64,000 bases of DNA, from the NCBI RefSeq assembly GCF_002217945.1, contig NZ_BCMG01000007.1, forward strand, positions 62,001 through 126,000, given 5' to 3'. Below, piece by piece: positions 52,985-62,182 of the stretch. Origin of the DNA: Secundilactobacillus silagei JCM 19001. Its GTDB lineage: Bacteria > Bacillota > Bacilli > Lactobacillales > Lactobacillaceae. How positions within the stretch are numbered: position 1 is the first letter of the stretch; each line of letters begins with the position of its first letter. The notes beneath the pieces were generated by a model. It worked only from the letters and a program-made list of their open reading frames with translations, searched no databases and was not told the origin of the DNA. The translations under genes and the position numbers were made by a program.

Positions 52985-53112
52985 CTTGCCGAAACGCGCA
53001 CTTAAAAGCAGCTCCCGGCCACATAAACAAATAAGAACCAGAACCCCAAGTTCAGGGTTCTGGTTCTTATTTGTTTATGTGGCCGGGAGCTAAACGCTTT
53101 TAATTGCGCTCT
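52985..53112 (-). repeat. long hairpin element, copy 8, abutting the dhaT stop codon
   Basis: The arms AGCTCCCGGCCACATAAAC/GTTTATGTGGCCGGGAGCT and AAATAAGAACCAGAACC/GGTTCTGGTTCTTATTT pair over about 40 uninterrupted base pairs, with loop ccaagttca. The right end GCGCTCT meets the stop codon at 53113-53115. Confidence 0.88.
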
Positions 53113-54282
53113 CTACTTTTGGTCATACGCTTCCTGGAACAATTTAACGATGTCTTCTTTAGTACCCTTACGTGGGTTCGAAGGTGCATTACCATCTTTC
53201 AACGCATTTTCAGCCATCAATTCGAAGTCTTCTGGCTTTGCACCAATTGACTTGATTGAGCGTGGAATGCCACAGTCGTCACACATCTGACGCATTGCCT
53301 TGATCGACAATTCAGCAGCGTCACGCGTTGACAGACCATCAGTATTTTCACCCATGATCTTAGCTAATTCAGCAAAGCGTTCTGGACATGCTGGAATGTT
53401 GTATTCTTCAACGATTGGTAACAGCATTGCACAGCAAACACCATGAGGGGCGTCATATTGGCCACCCAATTGGTGAGCCATGGCATGAACGTAACCGAGG
53501 TCAGCGTTGTTGAAGGCCATCCCACCTAACATTTCAGCTTCGACCATCTTAGTACGAGCTTCAAGGTTGTGACCGTTAGCAACGGCTTCACGAAGGCTCT
53601 CTTCAACTAACTTGATTGCTTCAACACATTGGCCGTCAGTGATTTCGTTACGGTTGGTTGAAACGTATGGTTCGATTGATTGAACAAAGGTATCCATACC
53701 AGTTGCGGCAGTTAAGCCCTTAGGAATATCCAATTCAAGCATTGGATCATTGAAGGAAACCAGTGGAATGTTACGCCATGAAACAACAACGAACTTCAGC
53801 TTAGTTTCTTCGTTAGTGATCACACAGTGACGGGTCAATTCTGAAGCAGTCCCGGCAGTGGTGTTAACGGCCATCAATGGTGGCAATGGGTTTTCAAGTG
53901 TTTCGATACCGGCTAACTTGGTGATGTCGTCACCGTTCGTTAAAATGATACCAGTCCCTTTACCACAATCATGAGAAGAACCACCACCAACAGTGATGAT
54001 ACTGTCACACTTGTTATCCAAGTACATCTTCTTGGCAGCTTGGATGTTACGGATCTTAGGGTTTGGTTCAACGCCGTCAAAGATAACGTAATCCACACCA
54101 GCAGCTTTCAATGAATCTAAAGTTTGAGTAACTGGACCATTTTCCATACCTTCTAAGACTTTACCAGTAACGATTAATGGTTTTTTCATGTTTAGCATCT
54201 TGGCACGGTCACCAATTTTCTTGATGACACCTTTACCGAAGAAGTTGACACTAGGCATTAAGAAATCAAAATTTTCCTTCAT
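53113..54282 (-). CDS. dhaT: iron-containing alcohol dehydrogenase, 1,3-propanediol dehydrogenase type
   Basis: The 389-residue enzyme reduces 3-hydroxypropionaldehyde to 1,3-propanediol with NADH in heterofermenters using glycerol as electron sink. It has PSVNFFGKGVI, GGGSSHDCGKG for NAD and the iron-binding HAMAHQLGGQYDAPHGVC. The sequence resembles the DhaT group more than AdhE-type domains. The gene is alone; the dehydratase is not in the window. The ATG follows AGGAG. Confidence 0.88.
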   Translation of the reverse strand: MKENFDFLMPSVNFFGKGVIKKIGDRAKMLNMKKPLIVTGKVLEGMENGPVTQTLDSLKAAGVDYVIFDGVEPNPKIRNIQAAKKMYLDNKCDSIITVGGGSSHDCGKGTGIILTNGDDITKLAGIETLENPLPPLMAVNTTAGTASELTRHCVITNEETKLKFVVVSWRNIPLVSFNDPMLELDIPKGLTAATGMDTFVQSIEPYVSTNRNEITDGQCVEAIKLVEESLREAVANGHNLEARTKMVEAEMLGGMAFNNADLGYVHAMAHQLGGQYDAPHGVCCAMLLPIVEEYNIPACPERFAELAKIMGENTDGLSTRDAAELSIKAMRQMCDDCGIPRSIKSIGAKPEDFELMAENALKDGNAPSNPRKGTKEDIVKLFQEAYDQK

Positions 54283-54334
54283 GATCTACGCTCCTAATTT
54301 AAAATTGTACGTGACTTTACTTTGTTAACTTTTT

Positions 54335-54372
54335 AATATTAACACTGATACAAAATAGTGTAAACGTTTGAC
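54335..54372 (-). promoter_or_regulatory. dhaT promoter with cre-like site over the -35
   Basis: On the minus strand TTTACA, a 17-base spacer and TAATAT (about 54364-54336). TGTAAACGTTTGAC at 54359-54372 resembles a cre box and covers the -35. The rest of the 317-base gap shows only the terminator at 54568-54593. Confidence 0.65.
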
Positions 54373-54567
54373 CTGACGTTTTTCTCAATCTTAACAACTA
54401 CTAGTATGATTGCTATATCAATGTTTTAAGGCTTTAATAAACAAGCTTCGTTACTTTCAGCAATTTTCAAACTGCCTGTTCACCATAAATAACTAAACAA
54501 ATTACTTCACAAATAAAGGAGTTAAGCCAATTAATTATGGTCGCCATTACGCTTATCAGCCAATATT

Positions 54568-54593
54568 AAAAGCCTTACCATTCGGCAAGGCTT
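54568..54593 (-). terminator. terminator after the 127-residue gene
   Basis: AAAGCCTT pairs with AAGGCTT, with TTTT on the minus strand. Confidence 0.75.
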
Positions 54594-54599
54594 CAGAGA

Positions 54600-54983
54600 T
54601 TAATTTGTAATGTCGTGTTCGATTTCGTCCAGATGACCATCGATAATCTTTTCACCCAATACTTCACCCAACTTCTTAAGCGCATCAGTACGGGTCTTGA
54701 CCTGATCCATGTCGAAAATAATGGCAGCGATATCCCCGCCAGCATAGTCAAAGTCTTCATGGTAGATAAAGCGACCAGCATTTTTATCATTAAAATACTT
54801 GTCGACTTTTTCACCCAATCCGTAAGCCCAGTCCAAATCTTTCATTTCTGGAATGTCCTTGCGAGTAGCATAACCTTGCTTAACAATCAGGTCGGCAGCC
54901 TTTTGAATCATTTCATCAGTATATTCAAAAGCTGGCTTGGTTGCTTCTTTATCCTTATCCTTGTCTGCACTTTTTGTTGCCAT
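54600..54983 (-). CDS. hypothetical acidic protein, 127 residues
   Basis: No family is recognised. The protein has a disordered-looking charged N-terminus (ATKSADKDKDKEATK) and a folded, mixed alpha/beta remainder with many Asp and Tyr. There is no signal peptide. The frame could open at 55037, but AAAGGAG lies before the ATG at 54983, which is used. It is monocistronic. Confidence 0.72.
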   Translation of the reverse strand: MATKSADKDKDKEATKPAFEYTDEMIQKAADLIVKQGYATRKDIPEMKDLDWAYGLGEKVDKYFNDKNAGRFIYHEDFDYAGGDIAAIIFDMDQVKTRTDALKKLGEVLGEKIIDGHLDEIEHDITN

Positions 54984-55253
54984 AACTAAGATCTCCTTTG
55001 ATTTGTGTTGCAATTTTATTTTAGCACTATTTTCCAAAAGGTGTGCGATTATGCTGTTTAGAAGCCGAGCTGACGGGACCTATTGGGCTAAAATAAACGT
55101 TTAAAAAGTGCTTTTCAGCTTTTTGACAGTGCGTGTGGGCAACGCGTAAACCGCCTCTCACCCAGCATCGCTAATTCATGGTAGAATTAGTAATGTATCC
55201 GCTATCATTTAATTGAAAAAACTAAAAAGAATTTTTAAAAAGGAAGTTATCAC

Positions 55254-57155
55254 ATGGCAAACGATAAGCAAACATTTAAACCAGGTAAGTATACCGTTTC
55301 GGCTCAAGGTCATAACGGGACGTTCTCCATGGACGTTACTTTTTCAGCCGATCGCATTGAAGCCATTAATGTCGACCAAAAATCGGAAACCGCTGGCATC
55401 AGTGACGTCGTTTATGACCGGATTCCTGACGCAATCGTCGATGGTCAAACCCTCAACGTGGATGCCGTCACCGGCGCTTCCGAGACTAGCCGGGGAATTA
55501 TGGCCGGCGTGGCTGAAGCAATCAAGCAGGCCGGCGGAAACGCCCAAGAGTGGCAAAACCGGGATAAGTACGTGCCGAAAGTTGCCGAAAATACTGACCT
55601 GCAAACCGACGTTGTCATCATCGGTGGCGGCGGTGCTGGATTAGCAGCTGCCGCAACGGTACTGGATCAAGGCTGCAAAGTCGTACTATTGGAAAAGGCA
55701 CCGGCTTTAGGTGGGAATACCATCCGAACCGGCGGACCAATGAACGCAGCTGATCCCGATTGGCAAAACCAGTTTGACGCGTTACCGGGTGAACACCAAA
55801 CCCTGCAAAACCTACTTGATATGAAGGTCGACGATATTGATTCGGAATATCAGGCTGATTTCAAAACCTTACAGTCACAGATCAAGGCTTACTTTGCTGA
55901 TACGAAGGACAACAAGTCCTACCTCTTCGATTCCGTCGAACTTCACCGCATTCAAACTTATTTGGGCGGTGTCCGGACTGATTTGAAGGGTCACCGGATC
56001 TATGGTAACTACGATCTGGTCAAGACGTTAACCGATAATGATCTGGCAGCCCAGAAATGGCTCGCCAAGATTGGCGTTAAGTTCGATACCTCAGACGTGG
56101 CCATGCCAGTCGGTGCTCTGTGGCGCCGGGGGCATAAGCCCGTGGAAAACGCTGGCTACGCTTATATTTCAGCACTCAGCGCCTACGTGAAACACAATGG
56201 CGGTGTTATCTTAACCGACAGCCCGGTTACCCGACTGCTCTACGCTAAGGGGCACTTAAGTGGTGTCCTGGTTGAGAAACCCGGCGACCATACCTTTACG
56301 GTTCAATCAAAAGCAGTGATCTTAACTTCTGGCGGCTTTGGTGCCAACACGGCGTTAGTTCAAAAGTACAATACTGCTTGGCAAACCATCGATGACAATA
56401 TCGCGACCACCAACGCCCCGACCATCACTGGTGATGGGATCAAATTGGGTCAGCAGGCCCACGCTGCTTTAACGGGAATGGGCTTCATTCAAATGATGCC
56501 CGTTTCCGATCCCAAGACCGGTGAGCTTTTCTCCGGTATCCAGTGTCCACCCGCCAACTTCTTAATGGTCAACCAGCAGGGTAAGCGATTCGTCAACGAG
56601 TATGCCGAACGTGACGTTTTGGCAAAAGCAGCCTTCGATAACGGCGGCCTGTTCTATCTAATCGCCGATAATGAGATCAAGAAAACCGCTTATAATACCA
56701 GCGAAGAACAGTTGGAACAGCAGATTAAAGACGGCCGGTTATTTAAGGCTGACACATTGGCTGATCTGGCTACCCAAATTGGCATGGATCCAAAGACGCT
56801 TGAAAAAACGGTTGCCACTTACAATTCCTACGTGGATCAAGGCAGCGACCCCGACTTCGGTAAGAGCGTCTTTGATTTGAAGGTTGAAAAGGCGCCCTTC
56901 TACGCGACACCAAGGAAACCCGCCATTCACCACACTATGGGCGGCTTGACGATCGACGCTGGTGCCCACGTGCTGGATACCGATGGCAACCGGATAAATG
57001 GCCTGTACGCAGCTGGTGAAGTGGCTGGCGGACTTCACGCCGGTAACCGTCTCGGTGGTAATTCACTGGCGGATATCTTTACGTTTGGCCCAATCGCCGC
57101 TAAGTCGGCAACCAACGAAATCGTGGATACGGTCACCTCCGCATCCATGCATTAA
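55254..57155 (+). CDS. FMN- and FAD-binding fumarate-reductase-like flavoprotein
   Basis: The 633-residue protein has an N-terminal FMN-binding domain (residues 1-100) ending in [12 protein letters not shown], the site where ApbE attaches FMN covalently, and a C-terminal FAD reductase domain with [36 protein letters not shown] and [13 protein letters not shown]. It lacks heme motifs and a signal peptide, so it is a soluble NADH-type fumarate or urocanate-like reductase. It may reoxidise NADH with an external enoate. No apbE lies nearby. AAAAAGGAAG precedes the ATG. Confidence 0.88.
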   Translation: MANDKQTFKPGKYTVSAQGHNGTFSMDVTFSADRIEAINVDQKSETAGISDVVYDRIPDAIVDGQTLNVDAVTGASETSRGIMAGVAEAIKQAGGNAQEWQNRDKYVPKVAENTDLQTDVVIIGGGGAGLAAAATVLDQGCKVVLLEKAPALGGNTIRTGGPMNAADPDWQNQFDALPGEHQTLQNLLDMKVDDIDSEYQADFKTLQSQIKAYFADTKDNKSYLFDSVELHRIQTYLGGVRTDLKGHRIYGNYDLVKTLTDNDLAAQKWLAKIGVKFDTSDVAMPVGALWRRGHKPVENAGYAYISALSAYVKHNGGVILTDSPVTRLLYAKGHLSGVLVEKPGDHTFTVQSKAVILTSGGFGANTALVQKYNTAWQTIDDNIATTNAPTITGDGIKLGQQAHAALTGMGFIQMMPVSDPKTGELFSGIQCPPANFLMVNQQGKRFVNEYAERDVLAKAAFDNGGLFYLIADNEIKKTAYNTSEEQLEQQIKDGRLFKADTLADLATQIGMDPKTLEKTVATYNSYVDQGSDPDFGKSVFDLKVEKAPFYATPRKPAIHHTMGGLTIDAGAHVLDTDGNRINGLYAAGEVAGGLHAGNRLGGNSLADIFTFGPIAAKSATNEIVDTVTSASMH

Positions 57156-57324
57156 AACTATTTCAGAATTTCTTGTAAATCGCTGTAAATACTGCTATGT
57201 TTGACTTCTCTACTAATCGATAGCCAATAAACTGCCTAGTAACAGTTAAAAAAGGAACCGACTAGCGTTATAATGGAGAATAAACGTTAAATGTTGATTT
57301 TATTAAGAAATGAGGAATGAATTC

Positions 57325-58695
57325 TTGGATAGTGGTCAGATAATTATCAATTTGATTGTCATATTAATCACTTTCTTCGTCGCAGCTTTCTTTGTGGCTT
57401 GCGAATTTGCTTTAGTTCAATCTCGTCCGAGTGCCCTTGAAGAGGCCTTGGACAGCGGAGAAGGATCCAAAAAAAGGTTAAAACGTTCGTTGAACATGGT
57501 GACGAACTTAAACGAGTACCTTTCAACCACCCAAGTGGGGGTTTCAGTCGCAGGAATTATTTTAGGCTGGTTAGGTGAGTCGACGATTTCGTCCATCTTG
57601 CTTGACCTACTCAACATTACCCACACTAATCCGGGTGGTGCGACGGCTCACGCGATCGGTGCTGTGTTCGGTGTTCTCTTATTGACTTACTTAGAAGTGG
57701 TCTTTACTGAAATTGTCCCTAAAAACATTTCTATCGATATGCCATTAAAGGTCCTCCGGCTCGTGACGACCCCGTTGCATTACTGTCACATCATCTTCTA
57801 CCCCTTTGTCTGGTTGCTCAATACTTCCGCTAGTGGGGTAGTGAAGCTGCTGGGACTTCCAGTCGCTAATGAGAGTGATGAAGTCTTTTCACAGGCTGAA
57901 ATTTTAAGCCTGTCCCGTAACGCCGTCGCTGGTGGCGAATTGGAGAAAAACGATTACGTCTACATGCAGCGGGCCTTTGAACTAAACGATAAAGTGGCTA
58001 AGGATATTATGATCGACCGAACCGCTTTGATCGTGATCGATATCACTGCCAACGTTAAAGAAGCCATTAACATGTATCTGCAAAAGAAGTTCTCGCGCTT
58101 ACCCGTTGTGGCTCACGGTGATAAAGATAAGATCTTAGGCTATATTTATAACTATGACCTGATTCGTCAGCAGCAAGTCGATTCAACGATTCACATTGAT
58201 CGCTTGTTGCGGCATATTTCTACCACGCCTGAATCAACACCGATCACTGAAGTGCTCCAACAGATGATTCGCAAACAAACACCAATCGTGGTTGTGGTCG
58301 ATGAATATGGCGGTACCTCAGGGATCATTACTGATAAGGATATTTACGAAGAACTCTTTGGCACCGTCCGCGATGAAATCGATGATTCTTCTAATGAAGA
58401 TATCTTTAAGCAGCCCAATGGCACTTACCAAGTCAGTGGTAAAATGACAACTTATGATTTCGAACGTTACTTTGATGTCGATATTAAGGAATTTGAAACA
58501 AACGACGTGGTCACGCTGGCTGGTTCCATTCTGGATAATCATCCCGACGTCAAGCAAGGCACCGTCCTCCACATTGATAACTTTGATTTCAAAGTGGTGG
58601 ATTACGAAAACTCGTTCATTAACTGGTTTGAAGTTACCGTGAACGAACCCGCGCCTGCTGACGACGATGATGATAAAGATAAAGATGATGAGTAA
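57325..58695 (+). CDS. CNNM/CorC-type membrane protein (DUF21 + CBS pair + CorC domain)
   Basis: The 456-residue protein has an N-terminal DUF21 membrane domain with four helices (residues 1-190), a pair of CBS domains (residues 205-325) and a C-terminal CorC/HlyC domain (residues 350-435), ending in an acidic Asp-rich tail. Relatives move or sense magnesium or cobalt. A TTG at 57325 lies at normal spacing from GAGGAA, whereas the ATG at 57310 overlaps that signal, so TTG is chosen. No partner genes are close. Confidence 0.87.
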   Translation: MDSGQIIINLIVILITFFVAAFFVACEFALVQSRPSALEEALDSGEGSKKRLKRSLNMVTNLNEYLSTTQVGVSVAGIILGWLGESTISSILLDLLNITHTNPGGATAHAIGAVFGVLLLTYLEVVFTEIVPKNISIDMPLKVLRLVTTPLHYCHIIFYPFVWLLNTSASGVVKLLGLPVANESDEVFSQAEILSLSRNAVAGGELEKNDYVYMQRAFELNDKVAKDIMIDRTALIVIDITANVKEAINMYLQKKFSRLPVVAHGDKDKILGYIYNYDLIRQQQVDSTIHIDRLLRHISTTPESTPITEVLQQMIRKQTPIVVVVDEYGGTSGIITDKDIYEELFGTVRDEIDDSSNEDIFKQPNGTYQVSGKMTTYDFERYFDVDIKEFETNDVVTLAGSILDNHPDVKQGTVLHIDNFDFKVVDYENSFINWFEVTVNEPAPADDDDDKDKDDE

Positions 58696-58705
58696 CTGAA
58701 TAGTT

Positions 58706-58754
58706 AAAAATGGTTTGTTTATCAGCGTAAAACTGATAAGCAAACCATTTTTTT
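58706..58754 (+). terminator. terminator after the CorC-type gene
   Basis: AAAAATGGTTTGTTTATCAG pairs with CTGATAAGCAAACCATTTTT (one mismatch), with T-run. Confidence 0.88.
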
Positions 58755-58837
58755 GTGACTTTATAAATAAACGCTTGGTTGGTCATTAATCTTTAATTTG
58801 GCTGGGCCATGCCAGCTGATTTTCAGTTAAACTAGGT

Positions 58838-60280
58838 TTATTCTGCTGAAAGTTGGTCCGAAATGAGCTTGGCCACCACTTTAATGCCACGCTCAAACAC
58901 GGTTTCATCCGCAAAAGCGTAAGATAGGCGCACATTTTGTTGCGCCCCCTTGCCATATACCGAACCGGGGTTTAACAGCACCCCCGCTTGAGCAGCCACG
59001 TTAAACAACCGCTGAACGTTGATCTTCGACGCTAACGTTAGCCAAATATAGAACCCACCAGCTGGGATTTGCCAAGTTGCGACACTACTGAGTTCCCTTT
59101 TCAAAACGGTTACGGCGTGGTCGCGCCGCCGTTTAAGCTGCTGACGCAACCGGTTTAAATACTGATCATAATCCGCATCATTTAACACTTCAGTCAACAC
59201 CATCTGAGACAGCGAACTAGCGCCATAATCGGTCTGCATTTTAACGTCCGCCAGTCGCTTGATGATCGACTGCGGCCCCACGATCCAGCCAATTCGCATA
59301 CCAGGTGCCAGTGATTTGGAGATCGACCCTAAGTACAACACGTTGCCGGCCGTATCAAGGGCTTTTAGCGGTTGCGGCGGTCGCGTGTCTAACCACAGAT
59401 CCTGATAGGCGCTGTCTTCGATAATAGGTAGCTGGCGTTCTTGGGCGTACTGAATCAAGTCTTCACGGCGCTGCCGGGACATGACCTCACCATCTGGATT
59501 ATCAAAGGTGGGGATCACGTACAGCAACCGCTGGCGGTCTTCAGCCGCGATGTGCCAGTACTGCAGTCCCTCACCATCCGTTGGCAGCGACTTAAAGTGC
59601 GCGTGGACTGACTGCAGCACCCGTAGTGATTTCAGGTAACTCGCCGGTGTGGTGTAGACCGTCGCCCCCTGTGCCAGCAGTGACACAGCAATCAATTGCA
59701 GGGACTGCAATGAGCCGGAAGTGATCAGCACATTTTCAGCCGTTGTTTCGATCCCCCAGTTCGCTAGCCGGGAGACGATCGCCTCGCGCAACGCCTGAGA
59801 GCCCATGGGCGGTAAATAATTCAGATTCGTTAATTTAGCTGCCGCTTGTTTCATGGCTTTTTGAACCAAGTCAACCGGGAATAGCTCCGGACCAATTTCT
59901 CCGGTACTTAACCGAATTTTGGTCTGCGTCTCGACTTCATTGATCCGCTGAATCGTTTCTTGATTCGCTTCAAATTCACCCGAATCAATGTAATGCTGCC
60001 AGTCCACCGGCTGCTGGATCATGGTTGACCAGCTGTTGCTGGCGATCCGGGTACCGCCACCAAATGCCGTGGTTAAAACCCCATCGGACAATAATGTCGT
60101 CATGGCTTTACTAATGGTACTGCGGTTGACGTGAAACTGTTCAGCGAGTTGTCGCTGCGAGGGTAATTGACCGCCGATCGGCCAGTCACCAGTTTGAATA
60201 TGCTGGATAAAGGTATTAATGATCTGCTGATAGACGGGAATTGCACTATCGGTATCAGGTCGCCAGTCTAGTTGAATCAT
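58838..60280 (-). CDS. MocR/GabR-type PLP-dependent regulator
   Basis: The 480-residue fusion has a GntR winged helix (GGQLPSQRQLAEQFHVNRSTISKAMTTLL region, residues 35-65) and an aminotransferase-like domain with DNPDGEVMS and the PLP lysine in LGSISKSLAPGMRIGWI. It is divergent by 46 bases from a LysE-type exporter, so it most likely controls that gene with an amino acid or vitamin signal. The ATG follows AGAAGGA. Confidence 0.88.
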   Translation of the reverse strand: MIQLDWRPDTDSAIPVYQQIINTFIQHIQTGDWPIGGQLPSQRQLAEQFHVNRSTISKAMTTLLSDGVLTTAFGGGTRIASNSWSTMIQQPVDWQHYIDSGEFEANQETIQRINEVETQTKIRLSTGEIGPELFPVDLVQKAMKQAAAKLTNLNYLPPMGSQALREAIVSRLANWGIETTAENVLITSGSLQSLQLIAVSLLAQGATVYTTPASYLKSLRVLQSVHAHFKSLPTDGEGLQYWHIAAEDRQRLLYVIPTFDNPDGEVMSRQRREDLIQYAQERQLPIIEDSAYQDLWLDTRPPQPLKALDTAGNVLYLGSISKSLAPGMRIGWIVGPQSIIKRLADVKMQTDYGASSLSQMVLTEVLNDADYDQYLNRLRQQLKRRRDHAVTVLKRELSSVATWQIPAGGFYIWLTLASKINVQRLFNVAAQAGVLLNPGSVYGKGAQQNVRLSYAFADETVFERGIKVVAKLISDQLSAE

Positions 60281-60326
60281 TGCGATCCTTCTTTCACTAA
60301 TATGTCGCTTTAAAGGAGTTTTTCAG

Positions 60327-60944
60327 ATGTTTAATTTACTTAAAGGCCTGTTATTTGGCCTCGCTTACGTTGCCCCGATCGGCATGCAAAACCTGTACGT
60401 CATCAATACTGCTCTGGATCAGCCCAGACATCGAGCTTATTTGATTGCTGGTATCGTCATCTTCTTTGATATTTCGTTATCGCTGGCCTGCTTTTTTGGC
60501 GTGGGTCAGCTGTTAACGGCCGTCCCCCTATTAAAATTACTGCTGTGGGCGGGTGGCGGCTCCTTTATCACCGTGCTGGGCATCCAGCTGATTCGGTCTA
60601 CAACCACACCTTTAGACGTGGGCAGTCCGCAAAAGGCCTTCCACTATCGCGCTGCCATTCTAGCCGCCTTTTCAATTGCTTGGCTAAACCCGCAGGCCAT
60701 CTTGGACGGTACTATGCTGCTCGGTGCCTTCCGGGCTTCACTGCCGGGCATTAAGGGCGATTTGTTTGTCAGTGGCGTCGCGATTTCTTCTTTCCTGTGG
60801 TTCACTGGTCTGACAACCATTGTCAGCCTGCTAAAATCACAGTTGAATGCCAAGATCCTCACCTGGATCAACCGGGTCTGCGGCGTCGTCATGTTAGGCT
60901 ACGCTGTTAAACTCTTAAGCCAGTTTGTCGGCGCGTTGCTGTAG
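60327..60944 (+). CDS. LysE/ArgO-family amino acid exporter
   Basis: The 205-residue membrane protein has about six helices and the LysE-type start LLKGLLFGLAYVAPIGMQNLYVIN, with AFSIAWLNPQAILDGTMLLGA in the middle. It should export lysine or arginine. The divergent MocR gene is the likely regulator. AAAGGAG precedes the ATG. It ends seven bases from the converging TetR gene without a clear terminator. Confidence 0.88.
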   Translation: MFNLLKGLLFGLAYVAPIGMQNLYVINTALDQPRHRAYLIAGIVIFFDISLSLACFFGVGQLLTAVPLLKLLLWAGGGSFITVLGIQLIRSTTTPLDVGSPQKAFHYRAAILAAFSIAWLNPQAILDGTMLLGAFRASLPGIKGDLFVSGVAISSFLWFTGLTTIVSLLKSQLNAKILTWINRVCGVVMLGYAVKLLSQFVGALL

Positions 60945-60951
60945 GCTGGTC

Positions 60952-61527
60952 TTAGAGTCCCTCAGTCGGATTCAGCACGAATTCCTGCAAGCGGTCGCCA
61001 AACTGAATGACGGAATCGTTTTTACCGTGCCGCAATTGCCACAGTAAAAACAGCATCACGTTACTGGCATAAAGATCGCTGAGATAGTCTAGCGGCAGCT
61101 GAAATTCGTCAGGTAATTCTACCCGTTGAAAATAATCGTAAGCCGTTGACCGTAAAATCTGTTTAAAATTCCGTTCGAGGTCCGCAGTTTCCGTGTGGAT
61201 CTCAAACAACTGCAGTAAGATCTCGCGGTATTGGGTAAGTGCAATAATGAGTACTTTAACGGTATTGGAGCCAATCTCTGGTGTATGTATTCTAAAACGC
61301 TGATCCACGATCTTGCGAAAAACTTCCGTATATTCCGCAACCAGTTTTTCTAAAAGATCGTATTTATCATAGTAATGACTGTAAAAAGTTGACCGGCCAA
61401 TTCGTGCGCGTTTACTGATATCCTGCACCGTCATGGTCTTAAAGCCCTTTTCTTTAAGTAGACCAAAGAAGGCTTTCGTAATTTGTTCGTTCGTCCGCCG
61501 AACCCTTAAATCCTGTTTCTCCGTCAT
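60952..61527 (-). CDS. TetR-family transcriptional regulator
   Basis: The 191-residue regulator has an N-terminal TetR helix-turn-helix (ITKAFFGLLKEKGFKTMTVQDISKRARIGRSTFYSHYYDKYDLLEKL region, residues 15-60) and a helical ligand domain. The start at 61527 is preferred to 61554 because GGGGTGAG lies before it. It is divergent from the NrdI-like and nitroreductase genes and probably represses them. Confidence 0.86.
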   Translation of the reverse strand: MTEKQDLRVRRTNEQITKAFFGLLKEKGFKTMTVQDISKRARIGRSTFYSHYYDKYDLLEKLVAEYTEVFRKIVDQRFRIHTPEIGSNTVKVLIIALTQYREILLQLFEIHTETADLERNFKQILRSTAYDYFQRVELPDEFQLPLDYLSDLYASNVMLFLLWQLRHGKNDSVIQFGDRLQEFVLNPTEGL

Positions 61528-61607
61528 TTTCTCACCCCTGTAGTCTTTGATCATCCCGATTTTAGTCGCTTAAAATGGTAGCGCTGTTTCTTGCTTTCAA
61601 ACTAATA

Positions 61608-61637
61608 GATAGCTTACAATTAAATAGTAACACTATC
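61608..61637. promoter_or_regulatory. candidate TetR operator
   Basis: GATAGCTTAC...GTAACACTATC is an imperfect inverted repeat in the divergent gap between the TetR gene and the NrdI-like gene, well placed for a shared operator. Confidence 0.45.
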
Positions 61638-61702
61638 CGTATGTATCACGCCTACCACCAACACAATATCTACCATTATAGCGATAATTGGAGGAGAAAA
61701 CT

Positions 61703-62170
61703 ATGGAACCAATCCGAATTTTATTTATTTCAATTGAAGGTAATACGCGAAACTTCGTTGAACATTTGACCCACTACGCAATGGCACAGCATATCAAAAA
61801 TAAGGGCTTACCAGAAATTGAAGCGACCGAAATTTCCGAACAGACTGACTTTGCGGATGAAACTAAACCCTTCTTCTGCTTCGTACCAACTTACTTGGAC
61901 GGTGGTAACGGTATCGACAATGGTGTCAAGGAACTGATGACTAATGTGATGGGCGAATATATCGACTACCACGATAACGCTAAACAGCTGATTGGCGTCG
62001 TGGGCAGCGGCAATAAAAACTTTAACGAGCAGTATTGCCTCACCGCCCGGCGTTACTGCCAAAAATTTGACGCCCCCTTTATCGCTGACTACGAATTACG
62101 GGGCGTACCGGCCGATGAAACGCGGGTTTACAAAAAACTCGTTGAACGGCTGCAACTATTGGATCTCTAA
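61703..62170 (+). CDS. NrdI-like flavodoxin
   Basis: The 155-residue FMN protein has the NrdI pattern ILFISIEGNTRNFVEHL, PTYLDGGNG and VVGSGNKNFNEQYC. NrdI normally serves class Ib ribonucleotide reductase, but nrdE and nrdF are not here; instead a nitroreductase follows after 12 bases. So it may supply electrons to another enzyme. The start at 61703 follows GGAGGAG; 61688 is a shadow start. Confidence 0.86.
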   Translation: MEPIRILFISIEGNTRNFVEHLTHYAMAQHIKNKGLPEIEATEISEQTDFADETKPFFCFVPTYLDGGNGIDNGVKELMTNVMGEYIDYHDNAKQLIGVVGSGNKNFNEQYCLTARRYCQKFDAPFIADYELRGVPADETRVYKKLVERLQLLDL

Positions 62171-62182
62171 GGAAGTGAGTTC

